The notes beneath the pieces are model-generated. The model had not been told where the DNA came from and made no database searches. It saw nothing but the letters and a program-made list of their open reading frames with translations. The position numbers were made by a program, and so were the translations under genes. Shown one piece after another: positions 1-5,638 of a DNA stretch of 7,892 bases. Numbering within the stretch: the first letter of the stretch is position 1; every line of letters starts with the position of its first letter. The DNA is taken from the NCBI GenBank assembly GCA_015489295.1, contig WGAB01000001.1, forward strand, positions 1 to 7,892. The letters run 5' to 3'. The DNA comes from Caldifarciminota bacterium (GTDB taxonomy: Bacteria > WOR-3 > Hydrothermia > WGAB01).

Positions 1-467
1 GCCTGCTGGGTCACCACCTGGGCCACGTCGGTCACGGGCAGAGCCGCCACCTCTTCACTCTTCACGATATCCACGCTGGCGGTGAGATCCTTTTTGATCA
101 CCGGCTCCTTGGCCGTGACCTCCACCACCTCGGTGACGATGGTGGCCGGAGACAGGGCGAAGTTGACTTCGGTGGTGCGGTCGGCATCCACCCGCACGTT
201 CTCCACCTTCATCTCCTGGTACCCGATGTAGGAGCAGGAGAGGGTGTAGGTTCCGGGGGGCACGTTAAGGATCACGTAGTAGCCGTCCACGTCACTGGCG
301 GCCCCCATGGTGGTTCCTTCAATGACGATGTTGGCGCCGGGCAGGGGATCGCCGGTCTCCTTGTCGGTAACCCGACCGACGATCTTACCCGTGGTTCCGG
401 CGAACAGTGCTTGGCCCGCAATCAATAGGATTGCGGCCAATGCAGCCCACTTGCGAACAACGCCCAT
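1..467 (-). CDS. TonB-dependent outer-membrane receptor, N-terminal part (runs off window)
   Basis: About 155 codons are visible before the frame leaves the window at base 1, with no stop. Residues 1-23 form a Sec signal peptide (basic MGVVRK, then a hydrophobic run ending near LFAG). Residues 26-107 match a carboxypeptidase-regulatory-like beta-sandwich: GKIVGRVTDKETGDPLPGAN, then the SDVDGYY and VPPGTYTL signatures. From about 110 a linker (TEVVEVTAKEPVIKKD) leads into the start of a plug domain (SVDIVKSEEVAALPVTDVAQ). The VVEVTA stretch could be the TonB box; that is inference. The family imports bulky ligands through an outer-membrane beta-barrel using TonB-transmitted force. The substrate cannot be told because the barrel lies outside the window. 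The start is backed by AGGAGG (477-482) 9 nt upstream. It is the last visible gene of the exbB-exbD-exbD-tonB operon, 38 nt after tonB, with no terminator between. Confidence 0.88.
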   Translation of the reverse strand, partial: MGVVRKWAALAAILLIAGQALFAGTTGKIVGRVTDKETGDPLPGANIVIEGTTMGAASDVDGYYVILNVPPGTYTLSCSYIGYQEMKVENVRVDADRTTEVNFALSPATIVTEVVEVTAKEPVIKKDLTASVDIVKSEEVAALPVTDVAQVVTQQ

Positions 468-476
468 AGCCGAAAA

Positions 477-482
477 CCTCCT
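477..482 (-). promoter_or_regulatory. Shine-Dalgarno site of the TonB-dependent receptor
   Basis: A full AGGAGG on the minus strand lies 9 nt before the ATG at 467. It fixes the receptor start. It is the strongest ribosome site in the operon apart from that of exbB, which fits a receptor needed in quantity. Confidence 0.8.
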
Positions 483-505
483 TTTTTACAAAGACATCGG
501 CCCAC

Positions 506-1162
506 TCAGTGTGTCAGCCTGAAACGGAAGGGGATGGCCACCCAGACCTTGACCGGGCGGTCTCGCTGCATCCCCGGAGAAAAAACAAACTGACGCGCGG
601 CCTGCAAGGCCGGCTCGTTGAAGATCTCGTTGGTACTCCTCAGGATCTTGGCGTCGATGACGTGGCCGGTTTCGTCCACCAGGACCTTGACAAAGACCTG
701 GCCCTCGATCCCCGCCTTCTTCGCCAGTTCCGGATACTCGGGCTCGACCCGCTTGATGATCCTGGGTTTCACCTCCACCGCATAGAACTCGTAGGTGGTA
801 TCCACCTTCGGAGGCGGCGGAACCTCGAGCTCGTTGAACTCCGTGGTGGGTGTGAATTCGATCTCCTCTTCTTCCTCTTCTTCGGCCTCGGAGGTGGTCT
901 CCTCCACCTGCACCGGCAGCTTGGGCTTGGGCGGAGGCGGTGGCTCTTCGTATTCTTCCAGTTGCTCAGGGATTTCCTCTACCAGCGTGGCGACCTCGGA
1001 CCGGGGCTTGTAGGGCTTGACCTCCAGGGTTTTGACCGTGAGGAACATGAGGATAAACAAAATCAGCGTAATGGTGGTCGCCACCTGGATATAAAGAGGA
1101 TATCGGTCGGCCAGTTCCTCCGACTTCACAAACTTCTTTTCCCGCTTTTCCTGTTCGGCCAT
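506..1162 (-). CDS. tonB: TonB-family energy transducer
   Basis: This 218-residue protein has the TonB plan. A charged cytoplasmic N-terminus of about 22 residues is followed by one membrane helix (about 24-43, VATTITLILFILMFLTV). The periplasmic linker (about 45-125) is rich in Pro and Glu, with PPPPPKPK (74-81), seven consecutive Glu (94-100) and PPPPK (115-119). The C-terminal domain (about 131-216) carries the hallmark PEYPELAKKAGIEG (141-154) and ends in a beta-strand, VWVAIPFRFRL. TonB links the ExbB-ExbD proton channel to outer-membrane receptors. Unlike enterobacterial TonB, the helix has no histidine, so the classical SxxxH membrane motif is missing. The linker is much more acidic than the Lys/Pro linkers of proteobacteria. 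The ATG at 1162 has only a weak GGAG about 14 nt upstream, but no other start precedes the helix. It lies 33 nt after exbD copy 2 and 38 nt before the receptor. Confidence 0.92.
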   Translation of the reverse strand: MAEQEKREKKFVKSEELADRYPLYIQVATTITLILFILMFLTVKTLEVKPYKPRSEVATLVEEIPEQLEEYEEPPPPPKPKLPVQVEETTSEAEEEEEEEIEFTPTTEFNELEVPPPPKVDTTYEFYAVEVKPRIIKRVEPEYPELAKKAGIEGQVFVKVLVDETGHVIDAKILRSTNEIFNEPALQAARQFVFSPGMQRDRPVKVWVAIPFRFRLTH

Positions 1163-1195
1163 GATTTTTTAATCTACTCCGGCTTTTTCATGTCG

Positions 1196-1615
1196 TCAAC
1201 CCCGTTTACGGCGCTTGTACTCGGTCGCGAACACCACCCGGAAGGCCTGGGCGTCCCGCAGGGCATCGATCACTTCCCACACCGGCCCGTAGTCGGCGTC
1301 CTTGTCGGCCTTGATCTGGGCAATCGTCGCAGGGTTCTGGGCCATCTTGATCTTGAAGGCGATTTTGACCTGCTCCGGCGACACCAGGTTGTCGTCCACC
1401 GAAATCCGCCCTTCCCGGTCGATGTAAATATTGGCCAGATCCCGACTTTTGAGGATGCGCTCGGTGGTTTCGGCCTGCGGCAGCACCACCTTCAACCCGA
1501 TCTCCTTGCGGAACACCGTGGTCAGCATGAAGAAGATGATCAAGAGAAAGGCGATGTCCGACATGGAGGCCGTGGGGATCATGAGTTTGGCGCGTTCCTT
1601 CCGCTTGAGTTTCAT
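1196..1615 (-). CDS. exbD: ExbD/TolR-type biopolymer transport protein, copy 2
   Basis: This 139-residue protein has one N-terminal membrane helix and a periplasmic domain. A basic cytoplasmic stretch (MKLKRKERAK) is followed by IPTASMSD and a helix at about 19-35. Asp20 sits at the helix entry, where ExbD proteins keep the aspartate essential for proton use. The periplasmic part has the family's usual KADKDADYGPVWEVIDALRD stretch (102-121). In the family, ExbD subunits lie inside the ExbB pentamer pore and couple proton flow to TonB. The C-terminus is strongly basic (YKRRKRG). The ATG lies 2 nt beyond the stop of copy 1, with a GAGG-type ribosome site inside the end of that gene, so the two are probably translationally coupled. 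Assignment to TolR instead of ExbD is possible by fold, but the tonB and receptor neighbours favour a Ton role. Confidence 0.92.
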   Translation of the reverse strand: MKLKRKERAKLMIPTASMSDIAFLLIIFFMLTTVFRKEIGLKVVLPQAETTERILKSRDLANIYIDREGRISVDDNLVSPEQVKIAFKIKMAQNPATIAQIKADKDADYGPVWEVIDALRDAQAFRVVFATEYKRRKRG

Positions 1616-1617
1616 CG

Positions 1618-2046
1618 CTATGCGCCCCCCTCGGGTTTGATGACCGATAGGGCCAGACGGGTAACCTTCATCTTCTTGAGCCGGTCAAACACCTCGATCA
1701 TCTTGTGGTAGGGTGCGTGGACATGGGGCTTCAGGAGCACCACCATCTTGGGGTTCTCTTGTAGCTTCTGCTCGACCAGGGCCTGCATCTCGTCGAGGGT
1801 ATTCACCTTCTGGTCGCCCACGAAAACCTCACCCTGGTCGTTGATGGAGATCTTCAGAAGGTTCTTGCTCGTGAGTTTGACCACCTGCTGGGTCTTTTCC
1901 GGAAGCACCAGCTTCAGGCCCTTGTCGCGCGCAAAGATGCTCGTGGTCATGAAGAAGATGATGAGAAGGAACGCGATGTCCGCCATGGACGCGGTGGGGA
2001 TCTCCACCTCGTCCTCGGTTCTCCGTCGCCTCTTGAACAGGGCCAT
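1618..2046 (-). CDS. exbD: ExbD/TolR-type biopolymer transport protein, copy 1
   Basis: This 142-residue ExbD has a basic start (MALFKRRRR), then IPTASMADIAFLLIIFFM with the conserved Asp23 at the start of the membrane helix (about 22-38), and a periplasmic domain to the end. It shares the N-terminal IPTAS-M-DIAFLLIIFF core with copy 2 but differs strongly in the periplasmic domain. Where copy 2 has the common KADKDADYG, this copy has KPHVHAPYHK (106-115), with histidines at 108, 110 and 114. It would form the ExbB-ExbD channel, possibly as a mixed assembly with copy 2 (inference). It starts 3 nt after the exbB stop; an AAGGAA about 12 nt upstream lies within exbB. The pair of ExbDs may be a duplication or two functionally split subunits. 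Confidence 0.92.
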   Translation of the reverse strand: MALFKRRRRTEDEVEIPTASMADIAFLLIIFFMTTSIFARDKGLKLVLPEKTQQVVKLTSKNLLKISINDQGEVFVGDQKVNTLDEMQALVEQKLQENPKMVVLLKPHVHAPYHKMIEVFDRLKKMKVTRLALSVIKPEGGA

Positions 2047-2049
2047 GGT

Positions 2050-2685
2050 TTACACGGCTTCCTTGATGTATCCCTCTTCCAGGAGGTATTCCAGGAGCAT
2101 GTTGGAGGCCTCTTCCATATCCCGGGTGTAGCCGTTGATCTTGGAAGAGAACATGGCGTAGAAAATGGCCACCGGCGCGGCAATCAACAAACCGGTGGCA
2201 GTGGTAATCAAGGCTTCCGAAATACCGGAGGCCACCAGGGTCGGCTCCACCTCGCCGGCCAGCGCGATGGCCTGGAAGGCTTTAATCATTCCGGTGACGG
2301 TACCCAGGAACCCCAGGATCGGAGCCACGGTGGCCGCGGCCGAGAGGTAAATCATGCCACGATCCAGGAAGGCCAGTTCCGTGGACGCCTTCAAAGCCAT
2401 GGCCTCCTCTACCACAGCCCGCCCCCGGTCTACCTTGGCCAGCCCTGCGAGCAGCACCTTGGCCACCGGACTCTTATGCTTGGCCAGGAACTCCAGGGCA
2501 CTGTCCATGGACTCGTTGGTGATGAGGTCAATGACCTTTTCCACAAGCTTCACCGGGCTGGTGCGCGCCTTGATGTAGAGGGTGAAGAGCCGCTCCAGGA
2601 TGATGATGGTCGCCAGGATCGCCACGGCCAGGAGCAACCACATCATGCCGCCGCCCTTCTGGAAGTACTCAACGAGACCTTGCAT
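2050..2685 (-). CDS. exbB: ExbB/TolQ/MotA-type proton channel protein
   Basis: This 211-residue protein has three membrane helices at about 14-33, 111-135 and 156-180. A cytoplasmic region lies between the first two. Helix 2 carries APILGFLGTVTGMIKAFQ and helix 3 carries ISEALITTATGLLIAAP, the signature blocks of the MotA/TolQ/ExbB family; the TTATG threonines line the proton path in homologues. ExbB forms the inner-membrane pentamer around ExbD and powers TonB with the proton gradient. The start chosen is the ATG at 2685 (MQGLVEYF), preceded by AAGGAGG 8 nt upstream. A longer frame begins at 2724, but its extra 13 residues would span that ribosome site and begin next to the -10 element of the promoter. 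This is the first gene of the Ton operon. Confidence 0.93.
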   Translation of the reverse strand: MQGLVEYFQKGGGMMWLLLAVAILATIIILERLFTLYIKARTSPVKLVEKVIDLITNESMDSALEFLAKHKSPVAKVLLAGLAKVDRGRAVVEEAMALKASTELAFLDRGMIYLSAAATVAPILGFLGTVTGMIKAFQAIALAGEVEPTLVASGISEALITTATGLLIAAPVAIFYAMFSSKINGYTRDMEEASNMLLEYLLEEGYIKEAV

Positions 2686-2693
2686 CCTACAAA

Positions 2694-2699
2694 CCTCCT
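2694..2699 (-). promoter_or_regulatory. Shine-Dalgarno site deciding the exbB start
   Basis: AGGAGG on the minus strand stands 8 nt before the ATG at 2685. It selects this start over the upstream in-frame ATG at 2724, which lies too close to the predicted transcription start to be translated. Confidence 0.82.
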
Positions 2700-2714
2700 T
2701 GTGGTTTTTGGGCG

Positions 2715-2743
2715 ATTTTAACACCCTGCCCCAGGCAAGTCAA
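2715..2743 (-). promoter_or_regulatory. Predicted sigma-70-type promoter of the Ton operon
   Basis: On the minus strand TTGACT (2738-2743) and TAAAAT (2715-2720) are separated by exactly 17 nt. A TG one base before the -10 hexamer makes it an extended -10 (TGTTAAAAT). Each hexamer matches the consensus at five of six positions. Transcription would start near 2708, giving a leader of about 23 nt that contains the exbB ribosome site. This implies that exbB to the receptor can be expressed independently of cysS-tldD. No Fur-like AT-rich dyad is visible. Confidence 0.72.
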
Positions 2744-2756
2744 GAAATGCCCAGGG
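2726..2756. promoter_or_regulatory. Candidate operator in the exbB promoter
   Basis: Two features overlap the promoter. A perfect short dyad, TGCC-CCA-GGCA (2727-2737), fills most of the spacer between -35 and -10. The motif TGCCC(C)AGG occurs at 2727-2735 and again at 2748-2755, 21 bp apart (two helical turns), on either side of the -35 hexamer. A third TGCCC lies at 2764-2768. A repressor could bind here, but the motif is short and I recognise no regulator for it. Confidence 0.22.
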
Positions 2757-2786
2757 AGATTTTTGCCCGCTGCCTCAAGGCCTGGC

Positions 2787-4247
2787 TCAATCGTGGCTGT
2801 GCCCCACCCGAACCCGGCGGAACCGGGCCGAGGGCGTACCGTGGCCGGTCCGCATGGTTTGGGGCGGCTCCCCTTTGCCACAGTTGCCCAGGCCCCACAG
2901 CACCCAGTCGTTGCCCAGGCCGTCCAGTTTGGCCCAGAACTCCGGCGTGATCCCGGTGTACACCGGGTTGCGCACCACCTCGGCCAGCTTGCCGTTGCGG
3001 ATCCGCCAGCCGATCTCCGTTTCAAACTGGAAGTTCAGCCGCCGCTGGTCAATGGACCAGCTCCGGTTGGTCATCAAAAAGAGGCCGTCCTTCACGCCCT
3101 CAATCAGGCTCTCCAGGGGCTCGGTGCCGGGCTCCAGGTTGACATTGGTCATGCGCACGATCGGCGGCCGCGACCAGTCGGCCGCCCGAGCGGCGCCGTT
3201 GGAGGTCCGCCCGATGATGGGCGCGGTGTCCCGCGACATCAGATAGCCCACCAGGATCCCCTCGCGCACCAGGTCGGTACGCTGGGCCGGCACCCCCTCG
3301 TCGTCCCAGCCGTAGGTGCCCACGCCACCGGGCACGGTGCTGTCGGAGGTGATGTGCATGAGGGGCGACCCGTAACGAAAAGAACCCAGTTTCTCCAGCG
3401 TAGCAAAACTCTCGCCGGCATACCCCCGCTCCCAGCCGAGCACGCGGTCCAGTTCCAGCGCGTGGCCCACGGACTCATGGATCTGGAGCACCATCTGGGA
3501 ATTGTGGATTACCAAGTCCAGCTCGCCCTCTGGCGCCGGCGGGGCAAAGAGTAATTGCTCGGCCTCTTCCAGGATGCGCGGGGCGTGCTTCACAAAGTCC
3601 TGGCTCTCAATGAACTCAAAGCCAGCCCGCCGCAGGTTGCCCCCGTGGGATGCGGGGTAGGAGCGCACCTGCAGAAGCCCGTCCTTGACCACATACACGC
3701 TGTATCCGCCCCCGGTTTCCAGGATCTCCTGGGCCACCCAGGTGCCCTCGGTGGAGGCGAACACCTGGTACACCCTGCGATACTGCAGGCTGGCGGAGGT
3801 GTTGACCGTGTACTTTCCCTTGCGCAGGATCTCGTCTACGGCCAAAAGCAGGGCGATCTTCTGGTCCAGGGGCACGGCGAAGGGGTCTTTTTCAAAGGGC
3901 GTGCGGTATTCCCCGCGCTGGGGCTCCAGTTCCGAGAGCACCACGCCTTTGCCACCGGTCGAGGCCGATGCCCGGGCCAGTTCCCGGGCCCGCTGCACCG
4001 CCCGATGCACGCCCTCCAGGGAAAGGTCGTCGGTACCGGCGAATCCCCAGAACCCGCGATACAGCACCCGCACGGCCACCCCGGCGTGCTGCACCCGTCC
4101 CAGGGTTTCCACGGTGCCGTTGGAGACCTCTATTTCTTCGCTTTCCACGCCCACGAGGCGGACCTCTCCGTAGTCCTCGCCCTTGAGCAGGTCCAGGGCC
4201 ACACCGGCCAGTTGTTCAAACACCGGCTTCAACGCTTGAATTTCCAT
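2787..4247 (-). CDS. tldD: TldD/PmbA-family zinc metalloprotease, TldD type
   Basis: This 486-residue protein matches TldD in length and motifs. The N-terminal domain (about 1-230) precedes the catalytic part, which contains IHESVGHALELDR with the HExxxH zinc motif at 257-262. The C-terminus has GNCGKGEPPQTMRTGHGTP, in which Cys456 corresponds to the third zinc ligand seen in E. coli TldD, then the closing ARFRRVRVG. All expected catalytic features are present, so the gene looks functional. In E. coli TldD acts with TldE (PmbA) as a heterodimeric cytosolic protease that digests unfolded peptides, processes microcin B17 and degrades CcdA. No tldE is in this window, so the partner would be encoded elsewhere. 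The ATG at 4247 has GGAGGG (4254-4259) 6 nt upstream, inside the 3' end of cysS. The 19-nt overlap with cysS suggests coupled translation. Confidence 0.93.
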   Translation of the reverse strand: MEIQALKPVFEQLAGVALDLLKGEDYGEVRLVGVESEEIEVSNGTVETLGRVQHAGVAVRVLYRGFWGFAGTDDLSLEGVHRAVQRARELARASASTGGKGVVLSELEPQRGEYRTPFEKDPFAVPLDQKIALLLAVDEILRKGKYTVNTSASLQYRRVYQVFASTEGTWVAQEILETGGGYSVYVVKDGLLQVRSYPASHGGNLRRAGFEFIESQDFVKHAPRILEEAEQLLFAPPAPEGELDLVIHNSQMVLQIHESVGHALELDRVLGWERGYAGESFATLEKLGSFRYGSPLMHITSDSTVPGGVGTYGWDDEGVPAQRTDLVREGILVGYLMSRDTAPIIGRTSNGAARAADWSRPPIVRMTNVNLEPGTEPLESLIEGVKDGLFLMTNRSWSIDQRRLNFQFETEIGWRIRNGKLAEVVRNPVYTGITPEFWAKLDGLGNDWVLWGLGNCGKGEPPQTMRTGHGTPSARFRRVRVGHSHD

Positions 4248-5599
4248 CGGGTTCCCTCCCGGGTGTCTTCCAGCACGATGCCGGCAGCCATCAGGCTGTC
4301 GCGGATGTAATCGGCGAGGTCAAACCGCTTTTCCTGCCGCAGCCGACGCCGAACCTCCAGCAGGATGTCCATCACCGGGTTCAGCACATCGGCCGCCGGG
4401 GTGCGTTCGGGCGGCCGAAAGCCCAGGGTGTTGAGGATGACCTCCAGGGCCGTTTTGACGGCCCGCTGCTCCGCCCCGGAGGTCTTGCGCAACACCGAAA
4501 GCCCCTCAAAGAGCACGGCCAGGGCGCCGGGGGTATCCAGGTCGTCGTCCATCCGCTCCTCAAACCGCTGCAGCAGCTCCTGGGCCACCGGCACCTGCTG
4601 CAGGTCCTGCACCGTTCCCGTGCCCTCCACTTCCTCCAGTCCGGCGAACAGGCGCTCCAGGGCCCGCTCGGAGTCGTGCACATGGGCGAAGTCAAAGTCA
4701 ATGGGGTTGCGGTAATGGGTAGACAGCAGGTAGTGCCGCAGGGCATTGGCCGAAACCTGCTTCAGGGCCTCCAGCACCGGCGTAAAGATGCCGGTGGACT
4801 TGGACATCTTCTCGCCCCGCGCCCGTACGAAGCCCACATGGAACCAGTAGCGGGCGAAGTCCTTGCCATGGGCCGCCACGGCCTGGGCGATCTCGTTCTC
4901 GTGGTGCGGAAAGATGAGGTCCATGCCCCCGCCGTGGATGTCAAAGGGCTGGCCCAGGTAATGGGTGGACATCACCGAGCACTCAATATGCCAGCCGGGC
5001 CGCCCCTTGCCGAAGGGGGCGTACCAGTAAGGCTCGCCAGGCTTCCAGCCCTTCCACAGGGCGAAGTCCGCCGGGTTCCGCTTGCCCGGCGCCGGTTCCA
5101 CCCGATAGCCGGCCAGAAGGTCCTCCAGCCGCTTGCCCGACAGCCGGCCGTAGGCCGGAAACTTCGTGAGGTCAAAGTACACGGAGCCCCCGGCCTTGTA
5201 CGCCACCCCCTGGCGCAGCAACTTCTGCACGGTCTCAATGATCTCCTGGATGTGCAGGGTGGCACGGGGGTAGTAGGTGGCGGGCTTCAGGTTCATCTGC
5301 CGGGCTGTTTCCAGGTACTCGTCAATGTACCGCTGGGCGATGGCCCGCCAGTCTTCGCCCTCGCGGTGGGACCGCTGGATGATTTTGTCGTCGATGTCGG
5401 TGAAGTTCTGCACATACACCACCTGATACCCCTTGAACTCCAGGTACCGGCGCAGCACATCGCCGGCCAGGAAGGTGCGTAGGTGGCCCAGGTGGGGGCG
5501 ATCCTGCACGGTCATGCCGCACATGTAGAAGCCCACCCGGGGAGGGTTCAATGGCTCAAAGGGTTCCTTCCGACGGGTGAGGGTGTTGTACAGACGCAT
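4229..5599 (-). CDS. cysS: Cysteinyl-tRNA synthetase
   Basis: This 456-residue class I synthetase joins cysteine to tRNA-Cys in the cytosol. It has [14 protein letters not shown] at the N-terminus, [17 protein letters not shown] with the HIGH-type ATP signature as HLGH (36-39), and EKMSKSTG with an exact KMSKS at 264-268. The zinc ligands that recognise the cysteine thiol are all present: Cys27, Cys207 ([10 protein letters not shown]), His232 and Glu236 (PHHENEIAQ). The C-terminal helical anticodon-binding region (about 310-456) is complete, and length is close to the usual 460. The frame stays open upstream to 5956, but the extension has no family similarity and overlaps the divergent gene, so I set the start at the ATG at 5599. 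Its ribosome site is poor (AAAGGG only 1-3 nt away), which fits a very short or absent leader. It overlaps tldD by 19 nt. Confidence 0.96.
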   Translation of the reverse strand: MRLYNTLTRRKEPFEPLNPPRVGFYMCGMTVQDRPHLGHLRTFLAGDVLRRYLEFKGYQVVYVQNFTDIDDKIIQRSHREGEDWRAIAQRYIDEYLETARQMNLKPATYYPRATLHIQEIIETVQKLLRQGVAYKAGGSVYFDLTKFPAYGRLSGKRLEDLLAGYRVEPAPGKRNPADFALWKGWKPGEPYWYAPFGKGRPGWHIECSVMSTHYLGQPFDIHGGGMDLIFPHHENEIAQAVAAHGKDFARYWFHVGFVRARGEKMSKSTGIFTPVLEALKQVSANALRHYLLSTHYRNPIDFDFAHVHDSERALERLFAGLEEVEGTGTVQDLQQVPVAQELLQRFEERMDDDLDTPGALAVLFEGLSVLRKTSGAEQRAVKTALEVILNTLGFRPPERTPAADVLNPVMDILLEVRRRLRQEKRFDLADYIRDSLMAAGIVLEDTREGTRWKFKR

Positions 5600-5636
5600 G
5601 CCCTTTAATATATGGGCTCGGAAAAAGGAGCCGCAA
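5586..5636. promoter_or_regulatory. Overlapping divergent promoters of cysS and the Wzi-like gene
   Basis: The AT-rich patch TTTAATATAT (5604-5613) is the only one between the divergent starts and can serve both strands. For the plus strand, TTGTAC (5586-5591) and TATATG (5609-5614) are 17 nt apart, giving a start near 5621 just before the ribosome site. For the minus strand, TTGCGG (5631-5636) and TATATT (5607-5612) are 18 nt apart, placing +1 at or next to the cysS ATG. The hexamers match consensus only moderately, so individual assignments are tentative. The -10 elements physically overlap, so the two genes could not be initiated at the same time. Confidence 0.45.
5625..5630 (+). promoter_or_regulatory. 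Shine-Dalgarno site deciding the start of the Wzi-like gene
   Basis: AAGGAG lies 8 nt before the ATG at 5639. The earlier in-frame ATG at 5612 has no ribosome site and overlaps the predicted -10 element, so the start at 5639 is preferred. Confidence 0.7.
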
Positions 5637-5638
5637 CG

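Noticed and set aside
468..505. Possible separate promoter or terminator between tonB and the receptor
   Set aside because: The 38-nt gap holds a strong ribosome site but no hairpin and no paired -35/-10 elements.
509..1711. A 400-codon plus-strand open frame opposite tonB and both exbD genes
   Set aside because: It is antisense to three genes with clear family signatures, has low-complexity composition and carries no recognisable domain. Long antisense frames are expected in GC-rich genes.
2744..2786. Possible Rho-independent terminator after tldD
   Set aside because: Only a 3-bp stem (GCC-TTGA-GGC) and an AAAAAT run on the transcript strand are visible. There is no stable stem followed by a U-tract.
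2763..4310. Two abutting plus-strand frames (2763-3554 and 3555-4310) opposite tldD
   Set aside because: They share one frame that mirrors tldD codon use, are interrupted by a TAA and show no family motif. tldD is unambiguous on the other strand.
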